Source of the DNA: Microbulbifer sp. MI-G | Lineage (GTDB): Bacteria; Pseudomonadota; Gammaproteobacteria; Pseudomonadales; Cellvibrionaceae | Assembly: GCF_030440425.1 (NCBI RefSeq) | Contig: NZ_CP098023.1 | Coordinates: 3,594,501-3,658,500 of the forward strand | Reading direction: 5' to 3' | DNA length: 64,000 nucleotides | Shown: positions 38,301 through 48,700 of the stretch, piece by piece | How positions within the stretch are numbered: position 1 is the first letter of the stretch | How the letters are laid out: every line of letters starts with the position of its first letter | Notes under the pieces: generated by a model | What the model was told of the DNA's origin: nothing | What the model saw: the letters and a program-made list of their open reading frames with translations, nothing else | Databases searched by the model: none | Made by a program: the position numbers and the translations under genes

Positions 38301-41300
38301 ACCATTACCTGAAACAAGGGTGTGGCTGACAGGTTACGCTCCACCTGCATCGCCTCAACGATTTTTTCAAACGGTGCATCCTGGTGTTCATAGGCCGACA
38401 AACAGGTGTTCTTCACCGCTGCCAGCAGCTCGCTAAAACTGGCCTGTGGCTGCAGCTTGGTCCTCAATGGCAGGGTGTTTACAAACATACCAATCAACCG
38501 CTCGGTTTCCACAAAATGGCGGTTGGCAATAGGGCTACCTACACAGATATCGGTCTGGCCGCTGAATCGCCACAACAATACCTTGACCACACTCAGCAGC
38601 GTCATGAACAAAGTCGCACCCTGCTCTCTGGCAAACTGGTTCAGTTGCTGCAGTTGCTCTACCGGTAGGTGATAACTGCGTCTTGTGCCGACAAACCGCT
38701 GCACTTTGGGCCGCGGGAAGTCTGTCGCCAACTCCAGCAGTGGTGGTAGTCCCGCCAATTGTGTTTGCCAGTAATCCAACTGCTCGGACAGTAGTCCATG
38801 CTGCTCCAGGCGACGGCGTTGCCAGATACTGTAATCCGCATATTGGATTGGCAGTTCCGGTAGCTGTGGCTCACGCCCCTGCTGGTAAGCATGGAGTAAT
38901 TCGCCCAGTTCACTGAGTAATACACCGGTCGACCAGCCATCACTCACAATATGATGCATATTCAGCAGCAATACATGTTGTTGAGGGGACTGTTTAATCA
39001 CCAGCCCGCGCACTAACGGCCCTCTCTCTAAATCAAAGGGCTGCCGTGCTTCCTGTAGGCACAAGGCCTCGATAGCCTGCTGTGGCTGCTGATCCACAGA
39101 CAGGTCCTGATATTGAAACGCGAACTCCCTACTCTGCAGAACCCGCTGTCGGGCACTGCCATTTATATTCGGGAATACTGTACGCAATACCTCGTGGCGT
39201 GCAATCACCTGGTTGATCGCTTGATTGAGCGCTTCAATATCCAGAGTTCCCTGCCAAACAACAGCAAACGGTATATTATAATGACTGGCGCCAGGGTCGT
39301 GATGGGTCAAAAACCACAACCTTTCCTGGGCATAACTGACCGGCAGCAACCCTGCCTGTTGCTTTGGCCGAGGCTGTAACCCCCTGGCTCTAACAGGCAT
39401 TTCGGGTTGCGTGTTTTTAGCAATATAACTCGCTAACCCGGCTATGGTGTTGTGCTCAAAAATCAACTTCAATGGCAAATCCAGCGATAATCGCTGCCTG
39501 ATAAGTGAAAACAACTGGGTAGAGGTCAGTGAATGTCCACCCAAATCGAAGAAGCTGTCATGAACACCAATTGTACCGACCGGTAGATCAAGCACCTCAC
39601 CCCAAAGTGCTACAAGCTGTTTTTCCAGCTCGGTTCCAGGCGCCACATACTCCTTGGTACTCGGGATCTCCACGGACAGGCTTGCCAACTTATTCCGATC
39701 CACCTTGCCGTGATCTGTTATGGGAATACTTGCCAGTGGATGAAATATCGCAGGCAGCATATAGCTGGGAAAGTGCTTCTCCAGATCAGCTCGTAACAAT
39801 GCATTCAGATCGTCAACCGCAATGTCCCTATGGTTTCTGCGGCTGTAAAACGCCACCAAGTATCTATTCTCCCGAGAGCCTGTTTGCTGCAATACAACCG
39901 CACAGGATTGCACATCAGGGTGGCGACTTAACTGGACTTCAATTTCCTCTACTTCAATACGATAGCCCCTGATTTTTACCTGGGTATCCACCCTGTCCAG
40001 ATATTGCAAACTGCCATCATCCAGCCACCTCGCCCTGTCACCACTGCGATACATTCTCTCGCCTGCAACAAATGGATCCACCAGAAATCTCTGCTGCGTC
40101 AGCTCTGGCTGATTAACATAACCCCTGGCCAACCCCGCCCCTGCAATATATAGCTCACCCGCTACTCCTATCGGCGCCAAACGGAAATAGTCGTCCAATA
40201 TGTAAATACGGGTGTTGGCGATGGGTTGTCCTATAGACACCCCGCCATCCGGCAACAGCGCCAGATCATCCATACCAAAGCTTGCTGTAGTACAACCAAC
40301 AGTTGCCTCCGTAGGTCCATACATATTAACAATCTCAACCTTTGCCGGATACGCTTGTAAAAATACCAGTTGCTCTTTGCTTAGGGCTTCACCACCAATA
40401 ATAAGTCGCAGCGGCTTGCAGTCACTGGTGAATGTCGCACAGCGCAGGATAGACAAATGTGCTGGAGTGAGCTTAATAAAGTCATAGCTTTGTTGTAAAA
40501 ACTTGCCGGAAGCAAATAATTCAGTACCATCCAGTTCACTGATATTTACCAACCTGCCCGATACAAGCGGAACAAACAGTGCAGTAATTGATCCGTCAAA
40601 CGTAAATGACCAATGTGCAATGCTGGACTGCCCTTCATCACTAACGTTCAGATACTGGTTTTTACAGTAAATTAAATAGTTCACTAAACTGCGATGCTCA
40701 ATGGCAACGCCTTTTGGCTGACCTGTCGAGCCTGAGGTATAGATAACATAAGCAAGCCCGTTAACCTCCGCCCGCCGGCCCATAGCCGTGCCAGTGACGC
40801 ATTGCCCACAGTCCTGACGGTCCTCATCTAAACAAATAATTTGCTGTTGTCTAAAACCCATTTCATGTAGTTCAGCGGCATGAGAGGACTCAGTAACAAC
40901 CACATTGATCCCACTATTGGCCACTACATGTCTAAGGCGCTCTGCGGGATGCGCCACTGACAGGGGCACGTAGGCACAACCAGCACTCATAATACCCAGT
41001 AAAGCCACCATCATATTGAGAGAAGGCTGCAGATACACACCAATCAGTGCCTCAGCCGACAAATCATGCCCAGCTAAAACAGCGGCTAATTGTTCCACCC
41101 GCTCGGCTAACTGAGCGTAACTCAACAGCTCCCCGGCACAGGAGACTGCCGGGGCATTAGGCAGGGTTTCCACCTGCTCATAGAACAAATCAATAAGGGT
41201 TTTATCAGCAGGAAAATCCGCATCTGTGTTATTGAAATCCTGAAGTAGGCGAATGCGCTCCTGCTCTGGCAGATAATTAAGCTTGGCCAAAGGTTGTTCG

Positions 41301-42568
41301 GCCTGCCTCAGTACCACATCACACCAACCGGCAAAGTGCTGATACAGACGATCTATGGTTTGCGTGCTAAACAGATCCGTGCTGTATTCCAGGTTTAAGG
41401 TTAATCCTTCGGCCTGTTCAATAAATTCCAGGGTCAGATCAAATTTGCTCACCTGATGCGGTAACTGCAGTGGCTGAATATGCGCATCCAGTGCCACCTG
41501 CTGGGTATTCTGCAATACCACCATTACCTGAAACAAGGGTGTGGCTGACAGGTTACGCTCCACCTGCATCGCCTCAACGATTTTTTCAAACGGTGCATCC
41601 TGGTGTTCATAGGCCGACAAACAGGTGTTCTTCACCGCTGCCAGCAGCTCGCTAAAACTGGCCTGTGGCTGCAGCTTGGTCCTCAATGGCAGGGTGTTTA
41701 CAAACATACCAATCAACCGCTCGGTTTCCACAAAATGGCGGTTGGCAATAGGGCTACCTACACAGATATCGGTCTGGCCGCTGAATCGCCACAACAATAC
41801 CTTGACCACACTCAGCAGCGTCATGAACAAAGTCGCACCCTGCTCTCTGGCAAACTGGTTCAGTTGCTGCAGTTGCTCTACCGGTAGGTGATAACTGCGT
41901 CTTGTGCCGACAAACCGCTGCACTTTGGGCCGCGGGAAGTCTGTCGCCAACTCCAGCAGTGGTGGTAGTCCCGCCAATTGTGTTTGCCAGTAATCCAACT
42001 GCTCGGACAGTAGTCCATGCTGCTCCAGGCGACGGCGTTGCCAGATACTGTAATCCGCATATTGGATTGGCAGTTCCGGTAGCTGTGGCTCACGCCCCTG
42101 CTGGTAAGCATGGAGTAATTCGCCCAGTTCACTGAGTAATACACCGGTCGACCAGCCATCACTCACAATATGATGCATATTCAGCAGCAATACATGTTGT
42201 TGAGGGGACTGTTTAATCACCAGCCCGCGCACTAACGGCCCTCTCTCTAAATCAAAGGGCTGCCGTGCTTCCTGTAGGCACAAGGCCTCGATAGCCTGCT
42301 GTGGCTGCTGATCCACAGACAGGTCCTGATATTGAAACGCGAACTCCCTACTCTGCAGAACCCGCTGTCGGGCACTGCCATTTATATTCGGGAATACTGT
42401 ACGCAATACCTCGTGGCGTGCAATCACCTGGTTGATCGCTTGATTGAGCGCTTCAATATCCAGAGTTCCCTGCCAAACAACAGCAAACGGTATATTATAA
42501 TGACTGGCGCCAGGGTCGTGATGGGTCAAAAACCACAACCTTTCCTGGGCATAACTGACCGGCAGCAA
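35393..42568 (-). CDS. NRPS, C-terminal part: C4-A4-PCP4-C5-A5-PCP5-TE
   Basis: About 2390 aa. It opens at a TTG inside a condensation domain and has no in-frame ATG before the HHIVSDG catalytic motif, so it is not a credible independent gene. It is the continuation of the NRPS at 42526-52395 after a one-base deletion. Domains: C4 (motif near 42170), A4, PCP4 (Ser codon at 39530-39532), C5 (motif near 38950), A5, PCP5 (Ser codon at 36311-36313, GGHSILAV) and a type I thioesterase with GHSFGG (Ser codon at 35939-35941), LLDTAAP and GDHNSML, giving a full Ser-Asp-His set. Pocket codes read from the sequence are D-G-T-K-I-G-M-V-G for A4 and D-G-T-T-I-G-I-V-G for A5; I cannot assign their amino acids. 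The TE releases the finished chain by hydrolysis or cyclisation. No epimerisation domain is present. Confidence 0.85.
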   Translation of the reverse strand: MLPVSYAQERLWFLTHHDPGASHYNIPFAVVWQGTLDIEALNQAINQVIARHEVLRTVFPNINGSARQRVLQSREFAFQYQDLSVDQQPQQAIEALCLQEARQPFDLERGPLVRGLVIKQSPQQHVLLLNMHHIVSDGWSTGVLLSELGELLHAYQQGREPQLPELPIQYADYSIWQRRRLEQHGLLSEQLDYWQTQLAGLPPLLELATDFPRPKVQRFVGTRRSYHLPVEQLQQLNQFAREQGATLFMTLLSVVKVLLWRFSGQTDICVGSPIANRHFVETERLIGMFVNTLPLRTKLQPQASFSELLAAVKNTCLSAYEHQDAPFEKIVEAMQVERNLSATPLFQVMVVLQNTQQVALDAHIQPLQLPHQVSKFDLTLEFIEQAEGLTLNLEYSTDLFSTQTIDRLYQHFAGWCDVVLRQAEQPLAKLNYLPEQERIRLLQDFNNTDADFPADKTLIDLFYEQVETLPNAPAVSCAGELLSYAQLAERVEQLAAVLAGHDLSAEALIGVYLQPSLNMMVALLGIMSAGCAYVPLSVAHPAERLRHVVANSGINVVVTESSHAAELHEMGFRQQQIICLDEDRQDCGQCVTGTAMGRRAEVNGLAYVIYTSGSTGQPKGVAIEHRSLVNYLIYCKNQYLNVSDEGQSSIAHWSFTFDGSITALFVPLVSGRLVNISELDGTELFASGKFLQQSYDFIKLTPAHLSILRCATFTSDCKPLRLIIGGEALSKEQLVFLQAYPAKVEIVNMYGPTEATVGCTTASFGMDDLALLPDGGVSIGQPIANTRIYILDDYFRLAPIGVAGELYIAGAGLARGYVNQPELTQQRFLVDPFVAGERMYRSGDRARWLDDGSLQYLDRVDTQVKIRGYRIEVEEIEVQLSRHPDVQSCAVVLQQTGSRENRYLVAFYSRRNHRDIAVDDLNALLRADLEKHFPSYMLPAIFHPLASIPITDHGKVDRNKLASLSVEIPSTKEYVAPGTELEKQLVALWGEVLDLPVGTIGVHDSFFDLGGHSLTSTQLFSLIRQRLSLDLPLKLIFEHNTIAGLASYIAKNTQPEMPVRARGLQPRPKQQAGLLPVSYAQERLWFLTHHDPGASHYNIPFAVVWQGTLDIEALNQAINQVIARHEVLRTVFPNINGSARQRVLQSREFAFQYQDLSVDQQPQQAIEALCLQEARQPFDLERGPLVRGLVIKQSPQQHVLLLNMHHIVSDGWSTGVLLSELGELLHAYQQGREPQLPELPIQYADYSIWQRRRLEQHGLLSEQLDYWQTQLAGLPPLLELATDFPRPKVQRFVGTRRSYHLPVEQLQQLNQFAREQGATLFMTLLSVVKVLLWRFSGQTDICVGSPIANRHFVETERLIGMFVNTLPLRTKLQPQASFSELLAAVKNTCLSAYEHQDAPFEKIVEAMQVERNLSATPLFQVMVVLQNTQQVALDAHIQPLQLPHQVSKFDLTLEFIEQAEGLTLNLEYSTDLFSTQTIDRLYQHFAGWCDVVLRQAEQPLAKLNYLPEQERIRLLQDFNNTDADFPADKTLIDLFYEQVETLPNAPAVSCAGELLSYAQLAERVEQLAAVLAGHDLSAEALIGVYLQPSLNMMVALLGIMSAGCAYVPLSVAHPAERLRHVVANSGINVVVTESSHAAELHEMGFRQQQIICLDEDRQDCGQCVTGTAMGRRAEVNGLAYVIYTSGSTGQPKGVAIEHRSLVNYLIYCKNQYLNVSDEGQSSIAHQAFTFDGSITALFVPLVSGRLVNISELDGTELFASGKFLQQSYDFITLTPAHLSILRCATFTSDCKPLRLIIGGEALSKEQLVFLQAYPAKVEIVNIYGPTEATVGCTTASFGMDDLALLPDGGVSIGQPIANTRIYILDDYFRLAPIGVAGELYIAGAGLARGYVNQPELTQQRFLVDPFVAGERMYRSGDRARWLDDGSLQYLDRVDTQVKIRGYRIEVEEIEVQLSRHPDVQSCAVVLQQTGSRENRYLVAFYSRRNHRDIAVDDLNALLRADLEKHFPSYMLPAIFHPLASIPITDHGKVDRNKLASLSVEIPSTKEYVAPGTELEKQLVALWGEVLDLPVDTIGVHDSFFDLGGHSILAVQLMSKVNQQQQLDYPLTTVLSHHTPKKLGALIELQQPLIPELLLPLQKQGKPPVFAVSGIAGNSQSWKSIAKRLPNTDFWVVHNGNWGAKSLTVEELAGNYINAISTQVGSELPHLIGHSFGGVVAFEMVQQLQQAGQQVVSLTLLDTAAPLLWQVLFSDTQGLLKSMFVELMNGLGASPHEFIVEATQQGSGNDLLDLFMDCCSRQRIGINKSDYQGLVEQVCADIRAYRDYRPESLLQSIDINLIIAQDGNLAGKQQANHLAWQDLCRGQVKLLTVSGDHNSMLAQTNLVLQCNRMKLD
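36315..39533 (-). repeat. Repeat copy IV (C5-A5 region)
   Basis: 3219 bp. Relative to the next copy it differs mainly between about 37079 and 37403: the 322 position is Ile, 278 is Thr, and HQAF replaces HWSF just before the core Asp. A Gly to Asp change lies near the PCP edge. Confidence 0.9.
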
Positions 42569-42751
42569 CCCTGCCTGTTGCTTTGGCCGAGGCTGTAACC
42601 CCTGGCTCTAACAGGCATTTCGGGTTGCGTGTTTTTAGCAATATAACTCGCTAACCCGGCTATGGTGTTGTGCTCAAAAATCAACTTCAATGGCAAATCC
42701 AGCGATAATCGCTGCCTGATAAGTGAAAACAACTGGGTAGAGGTCAGTGAA
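39534..42751 (-). repeat. Repeat copy III (C4-A4 region), one base short
   Basis: 3218 bp. It differs from copy II mainly at about 40285-40410, including the Met codon at pocket position 322, and by the missing C at 42599-42602. Confidence 0.9.
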
Positions 42752-45700
42752 TGTCCACCCAAATCGAAGAAGCTGTCATGAACACCAATTGTACCGACCG
42801 GTAGATCAAGCACCTCACCCCAAAGTGCTACAAGCTGTTTTTCCAGCTCGGTTCCAGGCGCCACATACTCCTTGGTACTCGGGATCTCCACGGACAGGCT
42901 TGCCAACTTATTCCGATCCACCTTGCCGTGATCTGTTATGGGAATACTTGCCAGTGGATGAAATATCGCAGGCAGCATATAGCTGGGAAAGTGCTTCTCC
43001 AGATCAGCTCGTAACAATGCATTCAGATCGTCAACCGCAATGTCCCTATGGTTTCTGCGGCTGTAAAACGCCACCAAGTATCTATTCTCCCGAGAGCCTG
43101 TTTGCTGCAATACAACCGCACAGGATTGCACATCAGGGTGGCGACTTAACTGGACTTCAATTTCCTCTACTTCAATACGATAGCCCCTGATTTTTACCTG
43201 GGTATCCACCCTGTCCAGATATTGCAAACTGCCATCATCCAGCCACCTCGCCCTGTCACCACTGCGATACATTCTCTCGCCTGCAACAAATGGATCCACC
43301 AGAAATCTCTGCTGCGTCAGCTCTGGCTGATTAACATAACCCCTGGCCAACCCCGCCCCTGCAATATATAGCTCACCCGCTACTCCTATCGGCGCCAAAC
43401 GGAAATAGTCGTCCAATATGTAAATACGGGTGTTGGCGATGGGTTGTCCTATAGACACCCCGCCATCCGGCAACAGCGCCAGATCATCCATACCAAAGCT
43501 TGCCGTAGTACAACCAACAGTTGCCTCCGTAGGCCCGTACTCATTAACAACCTCAACCTTTGCCGGATACGCTTGTAAAAATACCAGTTGCTCTTTGCTT
43601 AGGGCTTCACCACCAATAATAAGCCGCAGCGGCTTGCAGTCACTGGTGAATGTCGCACAGCGCAGGATAGACAAATGTGCTGGAGTGAGCTTAATAAAGT
43701 CATAGCTTTGTTGTAAAAACTTGCCGGAAGCAAATAATTCAGTACCATCCAGTTCACTGATATTTACCAACCTGCCCGATACAAGCGGAACAAACAGTGC
43801 AGTAATTGATCCGTCAAACGTAAATGACCAATGTGCAATGCTGGACTGCCCTTCATCACTAACGTTCAGATACTGGTTTTTACAGTAAATTAAATAGTTC
43901 ACTAAACTGCGATGCTCAATGGCAACGCCTTTTGGCTGACCTGTCGAGCCTGAGGTATAGATAACATAAGCAAGCCCGTTAACCTCCGCCCGCCGGCCCA
44001 TAGCCGTGCCAGTGACGCATTGCCCACAGTCCTGACGGTCCTCATCTAAACAAATAATTTGCTGTTGTCTAAAACCCATTTCATGTAGTTCAGCGGCATG
44101 AGAGGACTCAGTAACAACCACATTGATCCCACTATTGGCCACTACATGTCTAAGGCGCTCTGCGGGATGCGCCACTGACAGGGGCACGTAGGCACAACCA
44201 GCACTCATAATACCCAGTAAAGCCACCATCATATTGAGAGAAGGCTGCAGATACACACCAATCAGTGCCTCAGCCGACAAATCATGCCCAGCTAAAACAG
44301 CGGCTAATTGTTCCACCCGCTCGGCTAACTGAGCGTAACTCAACAGCTCCCCGGCACAGGAGACTGCCGGGGCATTAGGCAGGGTTTCCACCTGCTCATA
44401 GAACAAATCAATAAGGGTTTTATCAGCAGGAAAATCCGCATCTGTGTTATTGAAATCCTGAAGTAGGCGAATGCGCTCCTGCTCTGGCAGATAATTAAGC
44501 TTGGCCAAAGGTTGTTCGGCCTGCCTCAGTACCACATCACACCAACCGGCAAAGTGCTGATACAGACGATCTATGGTTTGCGTGCTAAACAGATCCGTGC
44601 TGTATTCCAGGTTTAAGGTTAATCCTTCGGCCTGTTCAATAAATTCCAGGGTCAGATCAAATTTGCTCACCTGATGCGGTAACTGCAGTGGCTGAATATG
44701 CGCATCCAGTGCCACCTGCTGGGTATTCTGCAATACCACCATTACCTGAAACAAGGGTGTGGCTGACAGGTTACGCTCCACCTGCATCGCCTCAACGATT
44801 TTTTCAAACGGTGCATCCTGGTGTTCATAGGCCGACAAACAGGTGTTCTTCACCGCTGCCAGCAGCTCGCTAAAACTGGCCTGTGGCTGCAGCTTGGTCC
44901 TCAATGGCAGGGTGTTTACAAACATACCAATCAACCGCTCGGTTTCCACAAAATGGCGGTTGGCAATAGGGCTACCTACACAGATATCGGTCTGGCCGCT
45001 GAATCGCCACAACAATACCTTGACCACACTCAGCAGCGTCATGAACAAAGTCGCACCCTGCTCTCTGGCAAACTGGTTCAGTTGCTGCAGTTGCTCTACC
45101 GGTAGGTGATAACTGCGTCTTGTGCCGACAAACCGCTGCACTTTGGGCCGCGGGAAGTCTGTCGCCAACTCCAGCAGTGGTGGTAGTCCCGCCAATTGTG
45201 TTTGCCAGTAATCCAACTGCTCGGACAGTAGTCCATGCTGCTCCAGGCGACGGCGTTGCCAGATACTGTAATCCGCATATTGGATTGGCAGTTCCGGTAG
45301 CTGTGGCTCACGCCCCTGCTGGTAAGCATGGAGTAATTCGCCCAGTTCACTGAGTAATACACCGGTCGACCAGCCATCACTCACAATATGATGCATATTC
45401 AGCAGCAATACATGTTGTTGAGGGGACTGTTTAATCACCAGCCCGCGCACTAACGGCCCTCTCTCTAAATCAAAGGGCTGCCGTGCTTCCTGTAGGCACA
45501 AGGCCTCGATAGCCTGCTGTGGCTGCTGATCCACAGACAGGTCCTGATATTGAAACGCGAACTCCCTACTCTGCAGAACCCGCTGTCGGGCACTGCCATT
45601 TATATTCGGGAATACTGTACGCAATACCTCGTGGCGTGCAATCACCTGGTTGATCGCTTGATTGAGCGCTTCAATATCCAGAGTTCCCTGCCAAACAACA

Positions 45701-48700
45701 GCAAACGGTATATTATAATGACTGGCGCCAGGGTCGTGATGGGTCAAAAACCACAACCTTTCCTGGGCATAACTGACCGGCAGCAACCCTGCCTGTTGCT
45801 TTGGCCGAGGCTGTAACCCCCTGGCTCTAACAGGCATTTCGGGTTGCGTGTTTTTAGCAATATAACTCGCTAACCCGGCTATGGTGTTGTGCTCAAAAAT
45901 CAACTTCAATGGCAAATCCAGCGATAATCGCTGCCTGATAAGTGAAAACAACTGGGTAGAGGTCAGTGAATGTCCACCCAAATCGAAGAAGCTGTCATGA
46001 ACACCAATTGTACCGACCGGTAGATCAAGCACCTCACCCCAAAGTGCTACAAGCTGTTTTTCCAGCTCGGTTCCAGGCGCCACATACTCCTTGGTACTCG
46101 GGATCTCCACGGACAGGCTTGCCAACTTATTCCGATCCACCTTGCCGTGATCTGTTATGGGAATACTTGCCAGTGGATGAAATATCGCAGGCAGCATATA
46201 GCTGGGAAAGTGCTTCTCCAGATCAGCTCGTAACAATGCATTCAGATCGTCAACCGCAATGTCCCTATGGTTTCTGCGGCTGTAAAACGCCACCAAGTAT
46301 CTATTCTCCCGAGAGCCTGTTTGCTGCAATACAACCGCACAGGATTGCACATCAGGGTGGCGACTTAACTGGACTTCAATTTCCTCTACTTCAATACGAT
46401 AGCCCCTGATTTTTACCTGGGTATCCACCCTGTCCAGATATTGCAAACTGCCATCATCCAGCCACCTCGCCCTGTCACCACTGCGATACATTCTCTCGCC
46501 TGCAACAAATGGATCCACCAGAAATCTCTGCTGCGTCAGCTCTGGCTGATTAACATAACCCCTGGCCAACCCCGCCCCTGCAATATATAGCTCACCCGCT
46601 ACTCCTATCGGCGCCAAACGGAAATAGTCGTCCAATATGTAAATACGGGTGTTGGCGATGGGTTGTCCTATAGACACCCCGCCATCCGGCAACAGCGCCA
46701 GATCATCCATACCAAAGCTTGCCGTAGTACAACCAACAGTTGCCTCCGTAGGCCCGTACTCATTAACAACCTCAACCTTTGCCGGATACGCTTGTAAAAA
46801 TACCAGTTGCTCTTTGCTTAGGGCTTCACCACCAATAATAAGCCGCAGCGGCTTGCAGTCACTGGTGAATGTCGCACAGCGCAGGATAGACAAATGTGCT
46901 GGAGTGAGCTTAATAAAGTCATAGCTTTGTTGTAAAAACTTGCCGGAAGCAAATAATTCAGTACCATCCAGTTCACTGATATTTACCAACCTGCCCGATA
47001 CAAGCGGAACAAACAGTGCAGTAATTGATCCGTCAAACGTAAATGACCAATGTGCAATGCTGGACTGCCCTTCATCACTAACGTTCAGATACTGGTTTTT
47101 ACAGTAAATTAAATAGTTCACTAAACTGCGATGCTCAATGGCAACGCCTTTTGGCTGACCTGTGGAGCCTGAGGTGTAGATAACATAAGCAAGCCCGTTA
47201 ACCTCCGCCCGCCGGCCCATAGCCGTGCCAGTGACGCATTGCCCACAGTCCTGACGGTCCTCATCTAAACAAATAATTTGCTGTTGTCTAAAACCCATTT
47301 CATGTAGTTCAGCGGCATGAGACGACTCAGTAACAACCACATTGATCCCACTATTGGCCACTACATGTCTAAGGCGCTCTGCGGGATGCGCCACTGACAG
47401 GGGCACGTAGGCACAACCAGCGCTCATAATACCCAGTAAAGCCACCATCATATTGAGAGAAGGCTGCAGATACACACCAATCAGTGCCTCAGCCGACAAA
47501 TCATGCCCAGCTAAAACAGCGGCTAATTGTTCCACCCGCTCGGCTAACTGAGCGTAACTCAACAGCTCCCCGGCACAGGAGACTGCCGGGGCATTAGGCA
47601 GGGTTTCCACCTGCTCATAGAACAAATCAATAAGGGTTTTATCAGCAGGAAAATCCGCATCTGTGTTATTGAAATCCTGAAGTAGGCGAATGCGCTCCTG
47701 CTCTGGCAGATAATTAAGCTTGGCCAAAGGTTGTTCGGCCTGCCTCAGTACCACATCACACCAACCGGCAAAGTGCTGATACAGACGATCTATGGTTTGC
47801 GTGCTAAACAGATCCGTGCTGTATTCCAGGTTTAAGGTTAATCCTTCGGCCTGTTCAATAAATTCCAGGGTCAGATCAAATTTGCTCACCTGATGCGGTA
47901 ACTGCAGTGGCTGAATATGCGCATCCAGTGCCACCTGCTGGGTATTCTGCAATACCACCATTACCTGAAACAAGGGTGTGGCTGACAGGTTACGCTCCAC
48001 CTGCATCGCCTCAACGATTTTTTCAAACGGTGCATCCTGGTGTTCATAGGCCGACAAACAGGTGTTCTTCACCGCTGCCAGCAGCTCGCTAAAACTGGCC
48101 TGTGGCTGCAGCTTGGTCCTCAATGGCAGGGTGTTTACAAACATACCAATCAACCGCTCGGTTTCCACAAAATGGCGGTTGGCAATAGGGCTACCTACAC
48201 AGATATCGGTCTGGCCGCTGAATCGCCACAACAATACCTTGACCACACTCAGCAGCGTCATGAACAAAGTCGCACCCTGCTCTCTGGCAAACCGGTTCAG
48301 TTGCTGCAGTTGCTCTACCGGTAGGTGATAACTGCGTCTTGTGCCGACAAACCGCTGCACTTTGGGCCGCGGGAAGTCTGTCGCCAACTCCAGCAGTGGT
48401 GGTAGTCCCGCCAATTGTGTTTGCCAGTAATCCAACTGCTCGGACAGTAGTCCATGCTGCTCCAGGCGACGGCGTTGCCAGATACTGTAATCCGCATATT
48501 GGATTGGCAGTTCCGGTAGCTGTGGCTCACGCCCCTGCTGGTAAGCATGGAGTAATTCGCCCAGTTCACTGAGTAATACACCGGTCGACCAGCCATCACT
48601 CACAATATGATGCATATTCAGCAGCAATACATGTTGTTGAGGGGACTGTTTAATCACCAGCCCGCGCACTAACGGCCCTCTCTCTAAATCAAAGGGCTGC

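Noticed and set aside
42526..42568. Two overlapping separate NRPS genes
   Set aside because: The second frame begins at a TTG in the middle of a condensation domain, and the sister copies show a missing base, so a frameshift explains it better.
36310..46409. Repeated plus-strand open frames (147, 88, 94, 77 and 61 codons) recurring every 3.2 kb
   Set aside because: They are mirror frames of the repeated NRPS modules and recur only because the modules do; no domain or ribosome site supports them.
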